Assembly (NCBI GenBank): GCA_964390335.1
Contig: CAYMHU010000015.1
Location: 10,750 to 74,749 of the forward strand
Reading direction: 5' to 3'
Source: Granulosicoccus sp964390335
GTDB taxonomy: Bacteria > Pseudomonadota > Gammaproteobacteria > Granulosicoccales > Granulosicoccaceae
DNA length: 64,000 bases
The first letter of the stretch is position 1; each line of letters starts with the position of its first letter. The position numbers and the translations under genes are program-made. Positions 51,795 through 60,763 of the stretch are shown here, one piece after another. The notes under the pieces are model-generated. The model was not told the origin of the DNA. It did no database searches and worked only from the letters and a program-made list of their open reading frames with translations.

Positions 51795-53714
51795 ATGACG
51801 GCATTAAAAAAGCTCTTACAAACCAAACTTAATTTTGGGCCCACTCAGCGTAATAGCGAGATTGATCGCATTCTTTGCCAGATCGTTTTACAACAGACGC
51901 TGCCAACGTTAGCTTTGAGTGCGGCAGCGTTATTACTCGCATTCTGGTTACTGCATTCGCATGTTAAAGCGGATAATTTTGAGTTGTGGCTTGTTGCTGG
52001 TGCCAGTGTTGTTAGTGTGCGCTGCGTGTATTGGTTACTGAGTACCAAACAATCCAACAAAGACTATCAGCGGTCAATAAATACCTACAACATTCACACC
52101 GCATTAATGGGCATGGTGTGGGGTGCATTGAGTTTGTTCTGGACGTCAGATCAAATTATCTCTGTGCAATTGATGTTGCTGTTATTCCCTGTTGGTATGT
52201 GCGCCGCGTCCGTATTGTCTTATGGTTCTTGGTTGCCAACCTATGCATTTTTTTGTATTCCGTGTTTGTTTCCGTTCATGTACATGATGCTGATGTCCGG
52301 CGATCCCTTGGTGCAGAGTTTAATATCGCCTTTGATATTGCTGAGCACTGGTCAAGCCTTGTTAGTGAGACAACACGTACGCCGTATTGTCGATTCGGAA
52401 AAGTTGAAATTCGATAACATGAGTTTGGTGGCTGATTTGTCAGAGCAAAACGAGAAACTAACGCAAACTCGCGATGCCGCATTTGCCGCGAATCGTGCAA
52501 AATCGGAATTATTGGCACGTATGAGTCATGAAATGCGTACGCCAATGAACGGTGTATTGGGTACCGCTGACTTGTTGGGGCATACTCAACTTAACGATAT
52601 GCAATCCAAGTACATTCGCACTATTCAAAAATCGGGTGAATTATTGTTAGTTCTGATTAACGATGTATTGGATATGGCAAAAATTGAATCCGGTAGTTTT
52701 GAACTCGACCCACATGATTATGAGCTGCATGAAGTGGTTAACTCGGTTGTTGATAACCTTCAGGCAGTTGCGGATGAAAAGGGTATTGCGCTTAACTGTA
52801 CTGTAGAGCCAACCGTGCCTCGGTATTTACATGGCGACTCACATCGACTGCAGCAAATGTTACTTAACCTTGTGGGCAATGCAGTGAAGTTCACTGAGCA
52901 GGGCGAAGTGGAACTGCGCATCTCGATACCTGAGGCTAGCGCAAACGCGACGTTTATGCGTATCGATGTACGTGACAGCGGTATAGGTATCGAGCCACAT
53001 AGATTGGATGCCATCTTTGATGCGTTTCAACAAGCAGATGGTTCAGTCACTCGTCGCTTTGGTGGTACCGGGCTTGGACTCTCAATAGCCCGCGATATTG
53101 CACAGTTGATGGGAGGAGATGTTGAAGTCAGTAGTAAACCCGGGCAGGGATCAACATTCAGTATTATGTTCCCGCTAACTGAGGCGCAAACACAAGCCAG
53201 CCAGCCAGCTGATCAACCTGTGCACTCGGTCGTCCACGATGTAGCGGATCAAACCGGTTCTATGATCAGGATGGAGCAACCAGATAATAATGTACATGAA
53301 CAGACAAACGCATCGTTTCCGCTTTTTACTGATTGTCATTTGCTGGTTGCGGAAGATAACCCGGTTAACCAAATGCTGGTAGAAGCAATACTGGAATCCT
53401 TAGGTGTTGCGTTTGTTATTGTTGCGAATGGGCAGGAGGCGCTCGATGCCATGGCCGCACAGCGCTTCGATTTAGTGCTGATGGATTGTCAGATGCCGGT
53501 TGTTGACGGATTAAGCTCAACCTCGATTGCGCGAGCACGAGGTGATAAATTACCCATCATAGCAGTGACGGCGAATGCGATGACAGGCGATCGCGAGCGT
53601 TGTCTGGAAGCCGGCATGGATGACTACTTAAGCAAACCTTTTAAAACCGAGGATATTGTGCGGTTGCTGGAAATTTGGGGGCCGTCGGCCCAGCAGCACA
53701 GCAAGGCTGCTTAA
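51795..53714 (+). CDS. Hybrid sensor histidine kinase / response regulator
   Basis: A 639-residue membrane kinase. Residues 1-200 hold about six membrane helices in two groups, with little periplasmic loop. A short coiled region is followed by HisKA with the phosphorylated His in ARMSHEMRTPMNGVLG. The HATPase domain has N, G1 and G2 boxes (LVGNAVKFTEQG, DSGIGIE, RRFGGTGLGLS). A receiver domain (LVAEDNPVNQ; phosphoacceptor Asp in LVLMDCQMPVVDG; KPF) ends the protein. No cognate regulator gene is next to it. The signal is unknown, and a membrane-embedded sensor seems likely. Confidence 0.92.
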   Translation: MTALKKLLQTKLNFGPTQRNSEIDRILCQIVLQQTLPTLALSAAALLLAFWLLHSHVKADNFELWLVAGASVVSVRCVYWLLSTKQSNKDYQRSINTYNIHTALMGMVWGALSLFWTSDQIISVQLMLLLFPVGMCAASVLSYGSWLPTYAFFCIPCLFPFMYMMLMSGDPLVQSLISPLILLSTGQALLVRQHVRRIVDSEKLKFDNMSLVADLSEQNEKLTQTRDAAFAANRAKSELLARMSHEMRTPMNGVLGTADLLGHTQLNDMQSKYIRTIQKSGELLLVLINDVLDMAKIESGSFELDPHDYELHEVVNSVVDNLQAVADEKGIALNCTVEPTVPRYLHGDSHRLQQMLLNLVGNAVKFTEQGEVELRISIPEASANATFMRIDVRDSGIGIEPHRLDAIFDAFQQADGSVTRRFGGTGLGLSIARDIAQLMGGDVEVSSKPGQGSTFSIMFPLTEAQTQASQPADQPVHSVVHDVADQTGSMIRMEQPDNNVHEQTNASFPLFTDCHLLVAEDNPVNQMLVEAILESLGVAFVIVANGQEALDAMAAQRFDLVLMDCQMPVVDGLSSTSIARARGDKLPIIAVTANAMTGDRERCLEAGMDDYLSKPFKTEDIVRLLEIWGPSAQQHSKAA

Positions 53715-53749
53715 CAATTTCGGCTTAGCAATTTCGGCTTGAAAACGGC

Positions 53750-54265
53750 TTACAGTTTGTCTGCCATCAAATCCCGCAGTAACTTGATACGTTTTTTGTT
53801 TGCGCCTAAATCTTTAATGCCTAGTCTTGATGCGCTTCGTACATGAAGCTTATTCGAGGAATCATCCAGCAAGAATTCAACGTCGTCTATATAACCCATG
53901 ATTGCGGTTTTAAATGTGGCGTGTAAGTACATCGGCGTTTGAGAAACAATGTTCGCTTTCGTTTCTGATTGCAAGATAGCTGCAGCAGTTGCGATAGCCT
54001 GTTGCCGCTCTCCGTTGAAGCTTATTGGTTCAACGCGATTTTCTGAGTTCTTATCTATCGATGAATGGCAATTTTCTTTATAAGCGCAGTCGTTCAATGT
54101 GGCGGTATCGGCATCGAACCCTGTGGCAACTTTGTTTTTAGATACTATGCCGATGGCAAGCCGAATGCACCCATACAAAATAACAACGGCAATCAGTAAA
54201 TAGAACAGCGAATTGATAGTCATTCTGCGTTTTGGCTTTAAGGTGAGAGTCGGCTGATGGTCCAT
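53750..54265 (-). CDS. DUF1499 family membrane-anchored protein
   Basis: A 171-residue protein with one N-terminal membrane helix (INSLFYLLIAVVILYGCIRLAIG) and a DUF1499-type domain. That domain's hallmark is near the C-terminus: MGYIDDVEFLLDDSSNKLHVRSASRLGIKDLGANKKRI, seen here as two blocks. Function is unknown. Its start at 54265 overlaps the pdxH end by 28 bases; an ATG at 54223 is also possible. It appears to be cotranscribed with pdxH. Confidence 0.82.
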   Translation of the reverse strand: MDHQPTLTLKPKRRMTINSLFYLLIAVVILYGCIRLAIGIVSKNKVATGFDADTATLNDCAYKENCHSSIDKNSENRVEPISFNGERQQAIATAAAILQSETKANIVSQTPMYLHATFKTAIMGYIDDVEFLLDDSSNKLHVRSASRLGIKDLGANKKRIKLLRDLMADKL

Positions 54266-54909
54266 TGCTGATCTTGGTCGGATGCTGCGTTGTTATCTTT
54301 TAGGTAGACAAATCGATCGTGCAAACGATCTGCACGGCCTTGCCAAAATTCTATCCGGTGTGGATGCAATTGGTAGCCGCCCCAAACTGCCGGACGCGGT
54401 ACGTTCCCATCGGGGTATTGCTGGTGTAACGCTTGCACTTTGTTTTCCAGCACTTGTCGGTTTTCAACAGGTGCCGATTGTATCGATGCCGCGGCACTGA
54501 ATCGACTGCCTTCGGGTCGTGAGTGAAAATACTCGTCTGCATTATTGGCAGGTAAACGCGTAACGTTGCCTTCAATGCGCACCTGGCGTTCCAGTTCGCG
54601 CCAGTAAAATAACAGGCTGGCTTGCGGATTGTCTTCAAGCTCTTTGCCCTTGTTACTCTCTTGGTACGTGTACCAAACAAAGCCGGATTCGTCGGCTTGC
54701 TTGAGTAATACCATGCGCACGTGTGGTTGACCTTGTGCATCGCTGGTAGCCACCGCCATAGCAGACGCATCAATGAGTTTGGCGTCGCGGGCTTGTTTCA
54801 TCCATACCTTAAACTGCTCGAACGGGCGCTCGGACAAGTCGTCGCGTCGCAGCGTGTTCGCCTCATAATCTCGGCGTTCTTCGATTAGGTCGTCGTTGCT
54901 CATACTCAT
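54238..54909 (-). CDS. pdxH: Pyridoxamine 5'-phosphate oxidase
   Basis: The FMN-dependent last step of pyridoxal-phosphate synthesis. It has 223 residues from the ATG at 54909 (54903 is also possible). RMVLLKQADESGFVWYTYQ, SLLFYWRELERQVRIEG, FHSRPEGSRFSAAAS and the C-terminal RIEFWQGRADRLHDR are diagnostic. The longer ORF up to 55038 overlaps yajQ on the other strand and is not supported. Confidence 0.95.
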   Translation of the reverse strand: MSMSNDDLIEERRDYEANTLRRDDLSERPFEQFKVWMKQARDAKLIDASAMAVATSDAQGQPHVRMVLLKQADESGFVWYTYQESNKGKELEDNPQASLLFYWRELERQVRIEGNVTRLPANNADEYFHSRPEGSRFSAAASIQSAPVENRQVLENKVQALHQQYPDGNVPRPAVWGGYQLHPHRIEFWQGRADRLHDRFVYLKDNNAASDQDQQWTISRLSP

Positions 54910-54969
54910 AGTATACGGACTTGTTTGATTTCCTGCTAAAATTCTGCCGTGTTCAGCAGGAGTTAGACT

Positions 54970-55452
54970 ATGCCTTCTTTTGATGTTGTATCTGAAGTCG
55001 ATCAGCATGAACTGAGTAATGCGATTGACCAGGCGCACCGGGAAATTATCAACCGCTTTGACTTTAAAGGCACTTCGGCCGATGTCAAATTAGTGGATGA
55101 AACGGTCGTTTTCACAGCCGACAGCGATTTTCAAATCCAGCAAATGCACCCCATTTTGTATCAAAAACTAACGGCTCGCAAAATCGATGTAGAGTGTTTG
55201 GAAGCGGGTAAGGTTGAAACCTCGGGTAAAGGCGTAAAGCAAAACGTGAAGGTCAGGGCGGGTATCGATCAGGTCACAGCGAAAAAAGCGATAGCAAAAA
55301 TAAAAGAATCAAAACTGAAAGTACAAGCACAGATACAAGGTGATCAACTGCGTATCAACGGTAAAAAGCGCGATGACTTGCAAGCCACGATGAAGCTACT
55401 TGAAAAAGCGGAGTTAGGTTTGCCGTTTCAGTTTCAAAACTTTCGCGATTAA
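54970..55452 (+). CDS. yajQ: YajQ family nucleotide-binding protein
   Basis: A 160-residue cytoplasmic protein. Family members bind nucleotides; some bind cyclic di-GMP and act with regulators. The start MPSFDVVSEVDQHELSNAID, FDFKGTSADV and KDDLQ-type ending (KRDDLQATMKLL) match. It is divergent from pdxH across 60 bases, with an AGCAGGAG ribosome binding site. It is convergent with rsmJ. Confidence 0.93.
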   Translation: MPSFDVVSEVDQHELSNAIDQAHREIINRFDFKGTSADVKLVDETVVFTADSDFQIQQMHPILYQKLTARKIDVECLEAGKVETSGKGVKQNVKVRAGIDQVTAKKAIAKIKESKLKVQAQIQGDQLRINGKKRDDLQATMKLLEKAELGLPFQFQNFRD

Positions 55453-55471
55453 ATGCGCTCGCGATTAGTGC

Positions 55472-56281
55472 CTATAAACCAACGTGGTAAATATCGAAGC
55501 GCGTGTTGGCAGAGCTTACACTGGTGAGCTGTCCCGACCACTCGTCAGTACCGGTTAATGGCTCCGCATTTTTTGGCCGCTTAACCACCACTCGGTACCG
55601 TGCGTGGTCTAACGCGCTATGCAGTAGTTGATGATTATTAGTATCTGGTCCGATCAATTCATGCAGCATTTGCATTTCTTTTTTTACTAAAGCCTGTTTT
55701 CGTCGCGCCGGATACATGGGGTCCAAAAATACGATATCCGCTGCGTGGTCGGTGTAGGCGACTAAGTATTCTGATGCATTCACATGCTTAACACTGAGCA
55801 ACTTAGCCGTCGGTTGGTAGTCGCCATGTGCCAGTGCCTTTTCGATTGCAAAGTCGAGTAAGGTGCTGAGCACAGATGATTGCTCTAGCAGTGTTACGTT
55901 ACAACCTAATCGTGCCATCAACCACGCATCCTGACCTAGACCTGCGGTACCATCAATCACAGTGGGCGGATTCTTACGGCGTTTTTGAAACGCTTTAATC
56001 CCAAGCGCTTTAGCCAGAGGTTGTTGCAATATATTATGTTCATTGGAACGACGCTGGGCTTTGCTGTTGATAAAATCGACCGTTATAGCCAATCCGTCTG
56101 GTCGCACAATGCGTACATGGTTTGCGTCCAGTTGCAATTGCCAGTGGTCTTCGAAACACTCAGTTGCGGGCATGGTCGCGGGCATGACAGGCAAACCGAT
56201 TTTGTTGGCCAGCTGTTGCGCCGCGGGTAGATGCTGCTTATCGACGACGGTTACAACCAGTGAGGGAGGTGTCCAACTCAT
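55472..56281 (-). CDS. rsmJ: 16S rRNA m2G1516 methyltransferase
   Basis: A SAM-dependent guanine-N2 methyltransferase of about 269 residues. The SAM motif VIDGTAGLGQDAWLMA and the catalytic FLDPMYPARRKQALVKKEMQ are the RsmJ (YhiQ) signature. The ATG at 56281 (MSWTPPSLVV) is preferred; a GTG at 56317 would add 12 residues of unlikely sequence. It is convergent with yajQ with only 19 bases between stops. Confidence 0.93.
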   Translation of the reverse strand: MSWTPPSLVVTVVDKQHLPAAQQLANKIGLPVMPATMPATECFEDHWQLQLDANHVRIVRPDGLAITVDFINSKAQRRSNEHNILQQPLAKALGIKAFQKRRKNPPTVIDGTAGLGQDAWLMARLGCNVTLLEQSSVLSTLLDFAIEKALAHGDYQPTAKLLSVKHVNASEYLVAYTDHAADIVFLDPMYPARRKQALVKKEMQMLHELIGPDTNNHQLLHSALDHARYRVVVKRPKNAEPLTGTDEWSGQLTSVSSANTRFDIYHVGL

Positions 56282-56324
56282 GCAAGGATCAATACACACT
56301 ATGCAAACAGAGCTCACAGTATAA

Positions 56325-56852
56325 ATGGAAGCAGATTCACGACGGCTTCATTTGCGCGTTTTTGCCAAAATCATGATTGGCATAGCGTTTTTCGTGGCCA
56401 TGTATGTGGTGTTGGCCATGGTGTTTGGCACTAACACTGGTGGGCGGAAGCTATCGAGCCAGCTGGTTGATTTGTCTCAAATTCAACCCGGTGGGTTTGA
56501 AATGGTGCTGTGGGAGGGTCGTCCGGTTATGGTGTATCGGCGCACCAATGCCGATATTGCCTTACTCGAGTTGCCAAACCCGGAACTATTAGACCCCGAC
56601 TCCAACGCGTCGCGACAACCTAACTGGGCTAACAATGCGTACCGTTCGCGCCAACCTGAGTGGTTCGTCGCGATCGGCGTTGGGCTCGATTTTAGTTGCC
56701 CGATAAAACTGGTTAATAATGGGTTTGCAGATGAATGCCGTGGTTCGAAATACGACTTTGCAGGTCGGGTTTATCGACAACAATATGCCGATGAGAATCT
56801 GATCGTGCCTGTTTACACCATTACGGGTAAGTCGTTGCTGCTGGGCAGCTAG
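56325..56852 (+). CDS. Membrane-anchored Rieske-like protein lacking cluster ligands
   Basis: A 175-residue protein with one N-terminal membrane helix (IMIGIAFFVAMYVVLAMVFG). The C-terminal half resembles the Rieske subunit of cytochrome bc1: VLWEGRPVMVYRRT, then DECRGSKYDFAGRVYRQQ and ENLIVPVYTI. The two His ligands are missing: the first box reads LDFSCPIKL instead of C-T-H-L-G-C, and the second has DECRGS instead of C-P-C-H-G-S. It may keep a disulfide between the two cysteines. It is probably not an electron carrier. Function is unknown. Confidence 0.72.
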   Translation: MEADSRRLHLRVFAKIMIGIAFFVAMYVVLAMVFGTNTGGRKLSSQLVDLSQIQPGGFEMVLWEGRPVMVYRRTNADIALLELPNPELLDPDSNASRQPNWANNAYRSRQPEWFVAIGVGLDFSCPIKLVNNGFADECRGSKYDFAGRVYRQQYADENLIVPVYTITGKSLLLGS

Positions 56853-56887
56853 TTCGAGCTGAGTGGTCGTCCACTGACCAATTTTTG

Positions 56888-57109
56888 TCAGTAGTGAGGA
56901 GGCACTTCATCCGCCGCGTTGGGTCTGGGCCCGTCTTCTACACCCGAATCCAGTTTTGTTTCTAATTGATCAACCGTCTTACGTAACTGCTCAATATCGC
57001 GGTATTGGCGCAAAACCACCTCATTAAGTTGTTGTAACGAGACCTCAAGGTCCATGATCTTGATTTCAAGATTCTCGATCTGAGTCGCTTGATCGGTGGA
57101 TTTAGTCAT
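56888..57109 (-). CDS. slyX: SlyX family coiled-coil protein
   Basis: A 73-residue protein, mostly one coiled coil (IENLEIKIMDLEVSLQQLNE and RQYRDIEQLRKTVDQLE), with the conserved SlyX ending DEVPPHY. The ATG at 57109 gives the usual length; the longer ORF reaches into the gatC promoter. Function is unknown in the family. Confidence 0.9.
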   Translation of the reverse strand: MTKSTDQATQIENLEIKIMDLEVSLQQLNEVVLRQYRDIEQLRKTVDQLETKLDSGVEDGPRPNAADEVPPHY

Positions 57110-57187
57110 TGCGTCGTGTAGAAGCCTAAGCGTAGAGGCCCTCATTATGCTAAATTTTCGCACTGGAAACCGCAGGAATGCTAATTC

Positions 57188-57475
57188 GTGTCACTGACCT
57201 CCGAAGATGTAAAACAAATCGCTCATTTGGCCCGTTTGGGCGTAGATGAAACCGCGCTCGATCCCTTGGCGGAAGATCTTTCAACTGTGCTGAATTTGGT
57301 CGAGCAGCTGAATGCCGTCGACACCACCGGTGTGGAGCCGCTAGCTCATCCGGGTAATGCCAGCCTCAGGCTGCGCGCCGATGAAGTGTCTGAGGATAAT
57401 CTACGTGATGAGCTGCAAGCGCCAGCGCCTGAATTGGCTCAAGGTTATTTTCTGGTTCCACGCGTCATTGAATAA
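57188..57475 (+). CDS. gatC: Asp-tRNA(Asn)/Glu-tRNA(Gln) amidotransferase subunit C
   Basis: A 95-residue subunit that bridges GatA and GatB. EDVKQIAHLARLGVDE, split to the family core I..iA.LArL, and LVEQLNAVDTTGVEPLAHP are characteristic. The start is GTG at 57188. It begins the gatC-gatA-gatB operon for indirect charging of tRNA-Gln and/or tRNA-Asn. Confidence 0.95.
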   Translation: MSLTSEDVKQIAHLARLGVDETALDPLAEDLSTVLNLVEQLNAVDTTGVEPLAHPGNASLRLRADEVSEDNLRDELQAPAPELAQGYFLVPRVIE

Positions 57476-57528
57476 CACGGTTGTTCAACCGCTCAACTCA
57501 TTGCCTCTAAACGGTTATTACCAACACT

Positions 57529-58983
57529 ATGTATGAAAAAACGCTTGCAGAGCAATCGGCAAAGCTTGCATCGGGTGAGTGTTCCAGCGTAGAGCTCACA
57601 GAGCATTACCTGGAACGTATTGCGCGATTTAATCCAGACCTTAATGCGTTGATCAGCGTTGATGCGGATGCCGCGCGTGCGGCTGCAACAGCTGCAGATG
57701 AAAAACGCGCAGCAGGTAACGATAATCCATTGCTGGGTATACCGCTGGTTCATAAAGATATTTTTTGTGTAAAGGGCGGTAGAACCACATGCGGTTCGCG
57801 CATGTTAGAGCACTTCGAATCACCGTACAGCGCAACCGTCGTTACGCGCTTAAGTGATGCAGGCATGGTAAACCTGGGTAAAGCCAACATGGATGAATTC
57901 GCTATGGGTTCATCGAACGAGAACAGTTACTTTGGTGGAGTTAAAAATCCCTGGAACAGCAACTGTGTACCGGGTGGTTCATCGGGTGGTAGCGCGGCAT
58001 TAGTTGCGGCGCGTCTGGCGCCGATGGCAACCGGTACTGATACCGGCGGGTCTATTCGCCAGCCAGCGGCATTTTGCGGTATCACTGGTATCAAGCCAAC
58101 TTACGGTCGAGTCTCAAGATACGGCATGATCGCGTTTGCATCCAGTCTTGATCAAGCTGGGCCGTTGGCAATCAGTGCTGAAGATTGCGCACTCACATTG
58201 CAAGCCATGGCGGGTGTCGATGATCGTGACAGTACCAGCTCAGGTGTTGCCGTTCCCGATTACCTTGCAACGCTTGGCGATGGTGTTAAAGGATTGAAAA
58301 TAGGCGTGCCCGAAGAGTATTTCTCTGATGGGCTTGATGATGCCGTGGCTGCTGCAGTGCAATCGGGGCTTAAAGAGTATGAGAAATTAGGTGCAGCGCT
58401 GGTACCGGTGTCTTTGCCGAATCAGGGGTTATGCATCCCTGCTTACTATGTGGTGGCGCCAGCGGAAGCCTCCAGTAACTTGTCTCGATTCGATGGTGTG
58501 CGGTTTGGGTATCGTTGTGAGAACCCCACCGAAATTAACGATCTATACACCCGTTCTCGCGGCGAAGGCTTTGGTGCCGAAGTAAAACGACGCATTCTTA
58601 TTGGTACTTATGCGCTGTCCGCAGGGTACTACGATGCGTATTACTTAAAAGCGCAGCAAGTGCGCCGCATGATCAGCGATGACTTCGATAATGCGTTTGC
58701 CGAGGTTGATGTGATTGCCGGACCAACCACGCCGAGTGTGGCGTTTGCAGCAGGCGCCAAGTCGGACGATCCAGTATCGATGTACCTCAATGACCTGTAT
58801 ACCGTGTCTGCCAATTTATGCGGCTTGCCGGCTATCTCCATGCCATGCGGCGATGTGAATGGGTTGCCTATTGGCTTGCAGCTGATTGGTAAACACTTCG
58901 ACGAAGCTCGTTTGTTAAGCGCGGCGCATAGTTTCCAACAATCCACCGACTGGCATACTCGTATGCCGGCAGGCTTTGAGTGA
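57529..58983 (+). CDS. gatA: Asp-tRNA(Asn)/Glu-tRNA(Gln) amidotransferase subunit A
   Basis: The glutaminase subunit of the GatCAB complex. It has 484 residues. The amidase signature GGSSGGSAALVAARL with TGTDTGGSIRQPAAFCG supplies the Ser-cisSer-Lys triad, whose lysine lies in PLVHKDIFCVKGG. It ends eight bases before the preferred gatB start, so the two genes are coupled. Confidence 0.97.
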   Translation: MYEKTLAEQSAKLASGECSSVELTEHYLERIARFNPDLNALISVDADAARAAATAADEKRAAGNDNPLLGIPLVHKDIFCVKGGRTTCGSRMLEHFESPYSATVVTRLSDAGMVNLGKANMDEFAMGSSNENSYFGGVKNPWNSNCVPGGSSGGSAALVAARLAPMATGTDTGGSIRQPAAFCGITGIKPTYGRVSRYGMIAFASSLDQAGPLAISAEDCALTLQAMAGVDDRDSTSSGVAVPDYLATLGDGVKGLKIGVPEEYFSDGLDDAVAAAVQSGLKEYEKLGAALVPVSLPNQGLCIPAYYVVAPAEASSNLSRFDGVRFGYRCENPTEINDLYTRSRGEGFGAEVKRRILIGTYALSAGYYDAYYLKAQQVRRMISDDFDNAFAEVDVIAGPTTPSVAFAAGAKSDDPVSMYLNDLYTVSANLCGLPAISMPCGDVNGLPIGLQLIGKHFDEARLLSAAHSFQQSTDWHTRMPAGFE

Positions 58984-58990
58984 GATCAAT

Positions 58991-60424
58991 ATGTCCTGGG
59001 AAACTGTAATAGGGCTTGAAATTCATGCGCAACTGGCCACGCGCAGTAAAATTTTCTCCGGTGCTTCAACCGCATTTGGCGCAGAGCCGAATACACAAGC
59101 TTGTGCCGTCGATTTAGGTTTGCCGGGCGTATTGCCGGTTGTGAACACCGATGTTGTTCGCATGGCAGTACGTTTCGCATTGGCAACCGATGCAGATATT
59201 ACAAAGCGTTCGCAATTTGCGCGTAAAAATTATTTCTATCCCGACTTACCTAAGGGTTATCAGATCTCGCAAATGGCTTTACCCATTGTGGGTGAAGGAG
59301 CGGTTACCGTTACGCTTACTGATGGTTCTGAAAAAACCATTAATATTACGCGCGCTCATTTGGAAGAGGATGCCGGTAAATCGGTACACGATTTAATCGA
59401 CGGTCGTACGGCAATTGACTTAAACCGAGCGGGGACACCATTACTTGAGATTGTTTCCGAACCGGATATGCGTTCTGCGCAAGAAGCCGTGGCTTATGCC
59501 AAACAGATTCACGCGCTGGTTCGTTACATCGATATTTGTGACGGCAACATGCAGGAGGGTTCGTTCCGCTGTGATGCTAACGTATCGGTTCGCCCCAGTG
59601 GTCAAAGTGAGTTTGGAACCCGTGCTGAAATAAAAAATCTGAACTCGTTTCGATTTTTAGAACGTGCAATCGACTTCGAAGTGGAACGACAAATTGACCT
59701 CTTGGAAAGTGGTCAGGCGGTTGTGCAGGAAACCAGACTGTACGATGCCGATAAAGATGAAACCCGGTCCATGCGTTCTAAAGAAGAAGCCAACGACTAT
59801 CGGTACTTTCCCGACCCCGACTTGCCACCATTAGTGATTGATGATGCGTTTATAGAGCAAGTGCATGCTGCCATGCCCGAATTGCCCAAGTTGCGTCGCG
59901 CGCGGTTTATCAATGAGCTTGAATTGACGCCTGCCGATGCTGATGCACTGTTATCTGATCGGGTCACAGCAACCTATTTTGAAACCGTTATCAAAGATCA
60001 GAAATTTGCGCCAAAGCTTGCGGCTAACTGGATTGTGAGTGAATTGTTTGGGCGTTTGAACAAGGAAAATATGGGGATTGAGGATTCGCCAGTGCAGGCC
60101 GAACGCTTGCAAGGTTTGTTGGCCCGCATTGAAGATGGCACGATCTCAGGGAAAATTGGCAAACAAGTCTTTGATGAGATGTGGTCATCTGATTTAGATG
60201 CTGATCAAATTATTGATAAGAAAGGTTTAAAACAAATTACAGACTCATCTGCTATAGAAGCCATGATAGATGAAGTGATTGCTGCCAATCCGTCGCAGGT
60301 AGCAGAGTACAAAGCGGGTAAAGAGAAGTTGCTGTCGTTTTTTGTGGGCGCGGTGATGAAAGCGTCAAAAGGCAAGGCCAATCCGGGTCAATTAAATCAA
60401 ATTTTGCGGGATAAACTAAAATGA
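58991..60424 (+). CDS. gatB: Asp-tRNA(Asn)/Glu-tRNA(Gln) amidotransferase subunit B
   Basis: The kinase and tRNA-binding subunit of GatCAB. It has 477 residues from the ATG at 58991, preceded by GAGTGAG. The start WETVIGLEIHAQLATRSKIF, FYPDLPKGYQISQ and RTRAEIKNLNSF-type block (GTRAEIKNLNSFRF) are typical. A C-terminal YqeY-like helical domain follows. The TTG at 58976 inside gatA is less likely. It overlaps the next gene by four bases. Confidence 0.97.
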   Translation: MSWETVIGLEIHAQLATRSKIFSGASTAFGAEPNTQACAVDLGLPGVLPVVNTDVVRMAVRFALATDADITKRSQFARKNYFYPDLPKGYQISQMALPIVGEGAVTVTLTDGSEKTINITRAHLEEDAGKSVHDLIDGRTAIDLNRAGTPLLEIVSEPDMRSAQEAVAYAKQIHALVRYIDICDGNMQEGSFRCDANVSVRPSGQSEFGTRAEIKNLNSFRFLERAIDFEVERQIDLLESGQAVVQETRLYDADKDETRSMRSKEEANDYRYFPDPDLPPLVIDDAFIEQVHAAMPELPKLRRARFINELELTPADADALLSDRVTATYFETVIKDQKFAPKLAANWIVSELFGRLNKENMGIEDSPVQAERLQGLLARIEDGTISGKIGKQVFDEMWSSDLDADQIIDKKGLKQITDSSAIEAMIDEVIAANPSQVAEYKAGKEKLLSFFVGAVMKASKGKANPGQLNQILRDKLK

Positions 60425-60759
60425 AAACTGAATTAAACTCACGACGTCGATTGCTTAAGTCGGCACTGGCAGGTTCGGTTGTTTTACTGGCGTCGGCTTG
60501 CGATAGCTTACCCAGATTGCCTCGGGCGAATGCGACAAGTAATACTGATGGATCCGAACTTGCGATCAGGGTTTATCAAGCACTCAGAAATTCGCCATTT
60601 ACCAATCAGCTTAGCCTGAGAGTTGAAACCAGCGGAGAATCAGAAGTCATTGTGCGTGGCTTTGTGCCCAATAAGTCGGATATTAACAATGTAGATTTAG
60701 TTGCCAACCAGGTAGAAGGTGTTTCACACGCCATTATTATGGTTGAGCATCAAGAATAA
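60421..60759 (+). CDS. BON-domain lipoprotein with a Tat-like signal
   Basis: A 112-residue protein. Its N-terminus has SRRRLLKS followed by a hydrophobic stretch and the lipobox ASAC, so it may be a Tat-exported lipoprotein. The mature part is one BON domain (AIRVYQALRNSPFTNQLSLRV, then VIVRGFVPNKSDINNVDLVA), a small module thought to bind membranes or phospholipids. The ATG overlaps the gatB stop (ATGA). It may be an envelope-stability factor. Confidence 0.8.
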   Translation: MKTELNSRRRLLKSALAGSVVLLASACDSLPRLPRANATSNTDGSELAIRVYQALRNSPFTNQLSLRVETSGESEVIVRGFVPNKSDINNVDLVANQVEGVSHAIIMVEHQE

Positions 60760-60763
60760 GTTA

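Noticed and set aside
53715..53742. Tandem repeat CAATTTCGGCTTAG / CAATTTCGGCTTGA after the histidine kinase
   Set aside because: Only two 14-base units with two differences; probably a local slippage product of no wider meaning.
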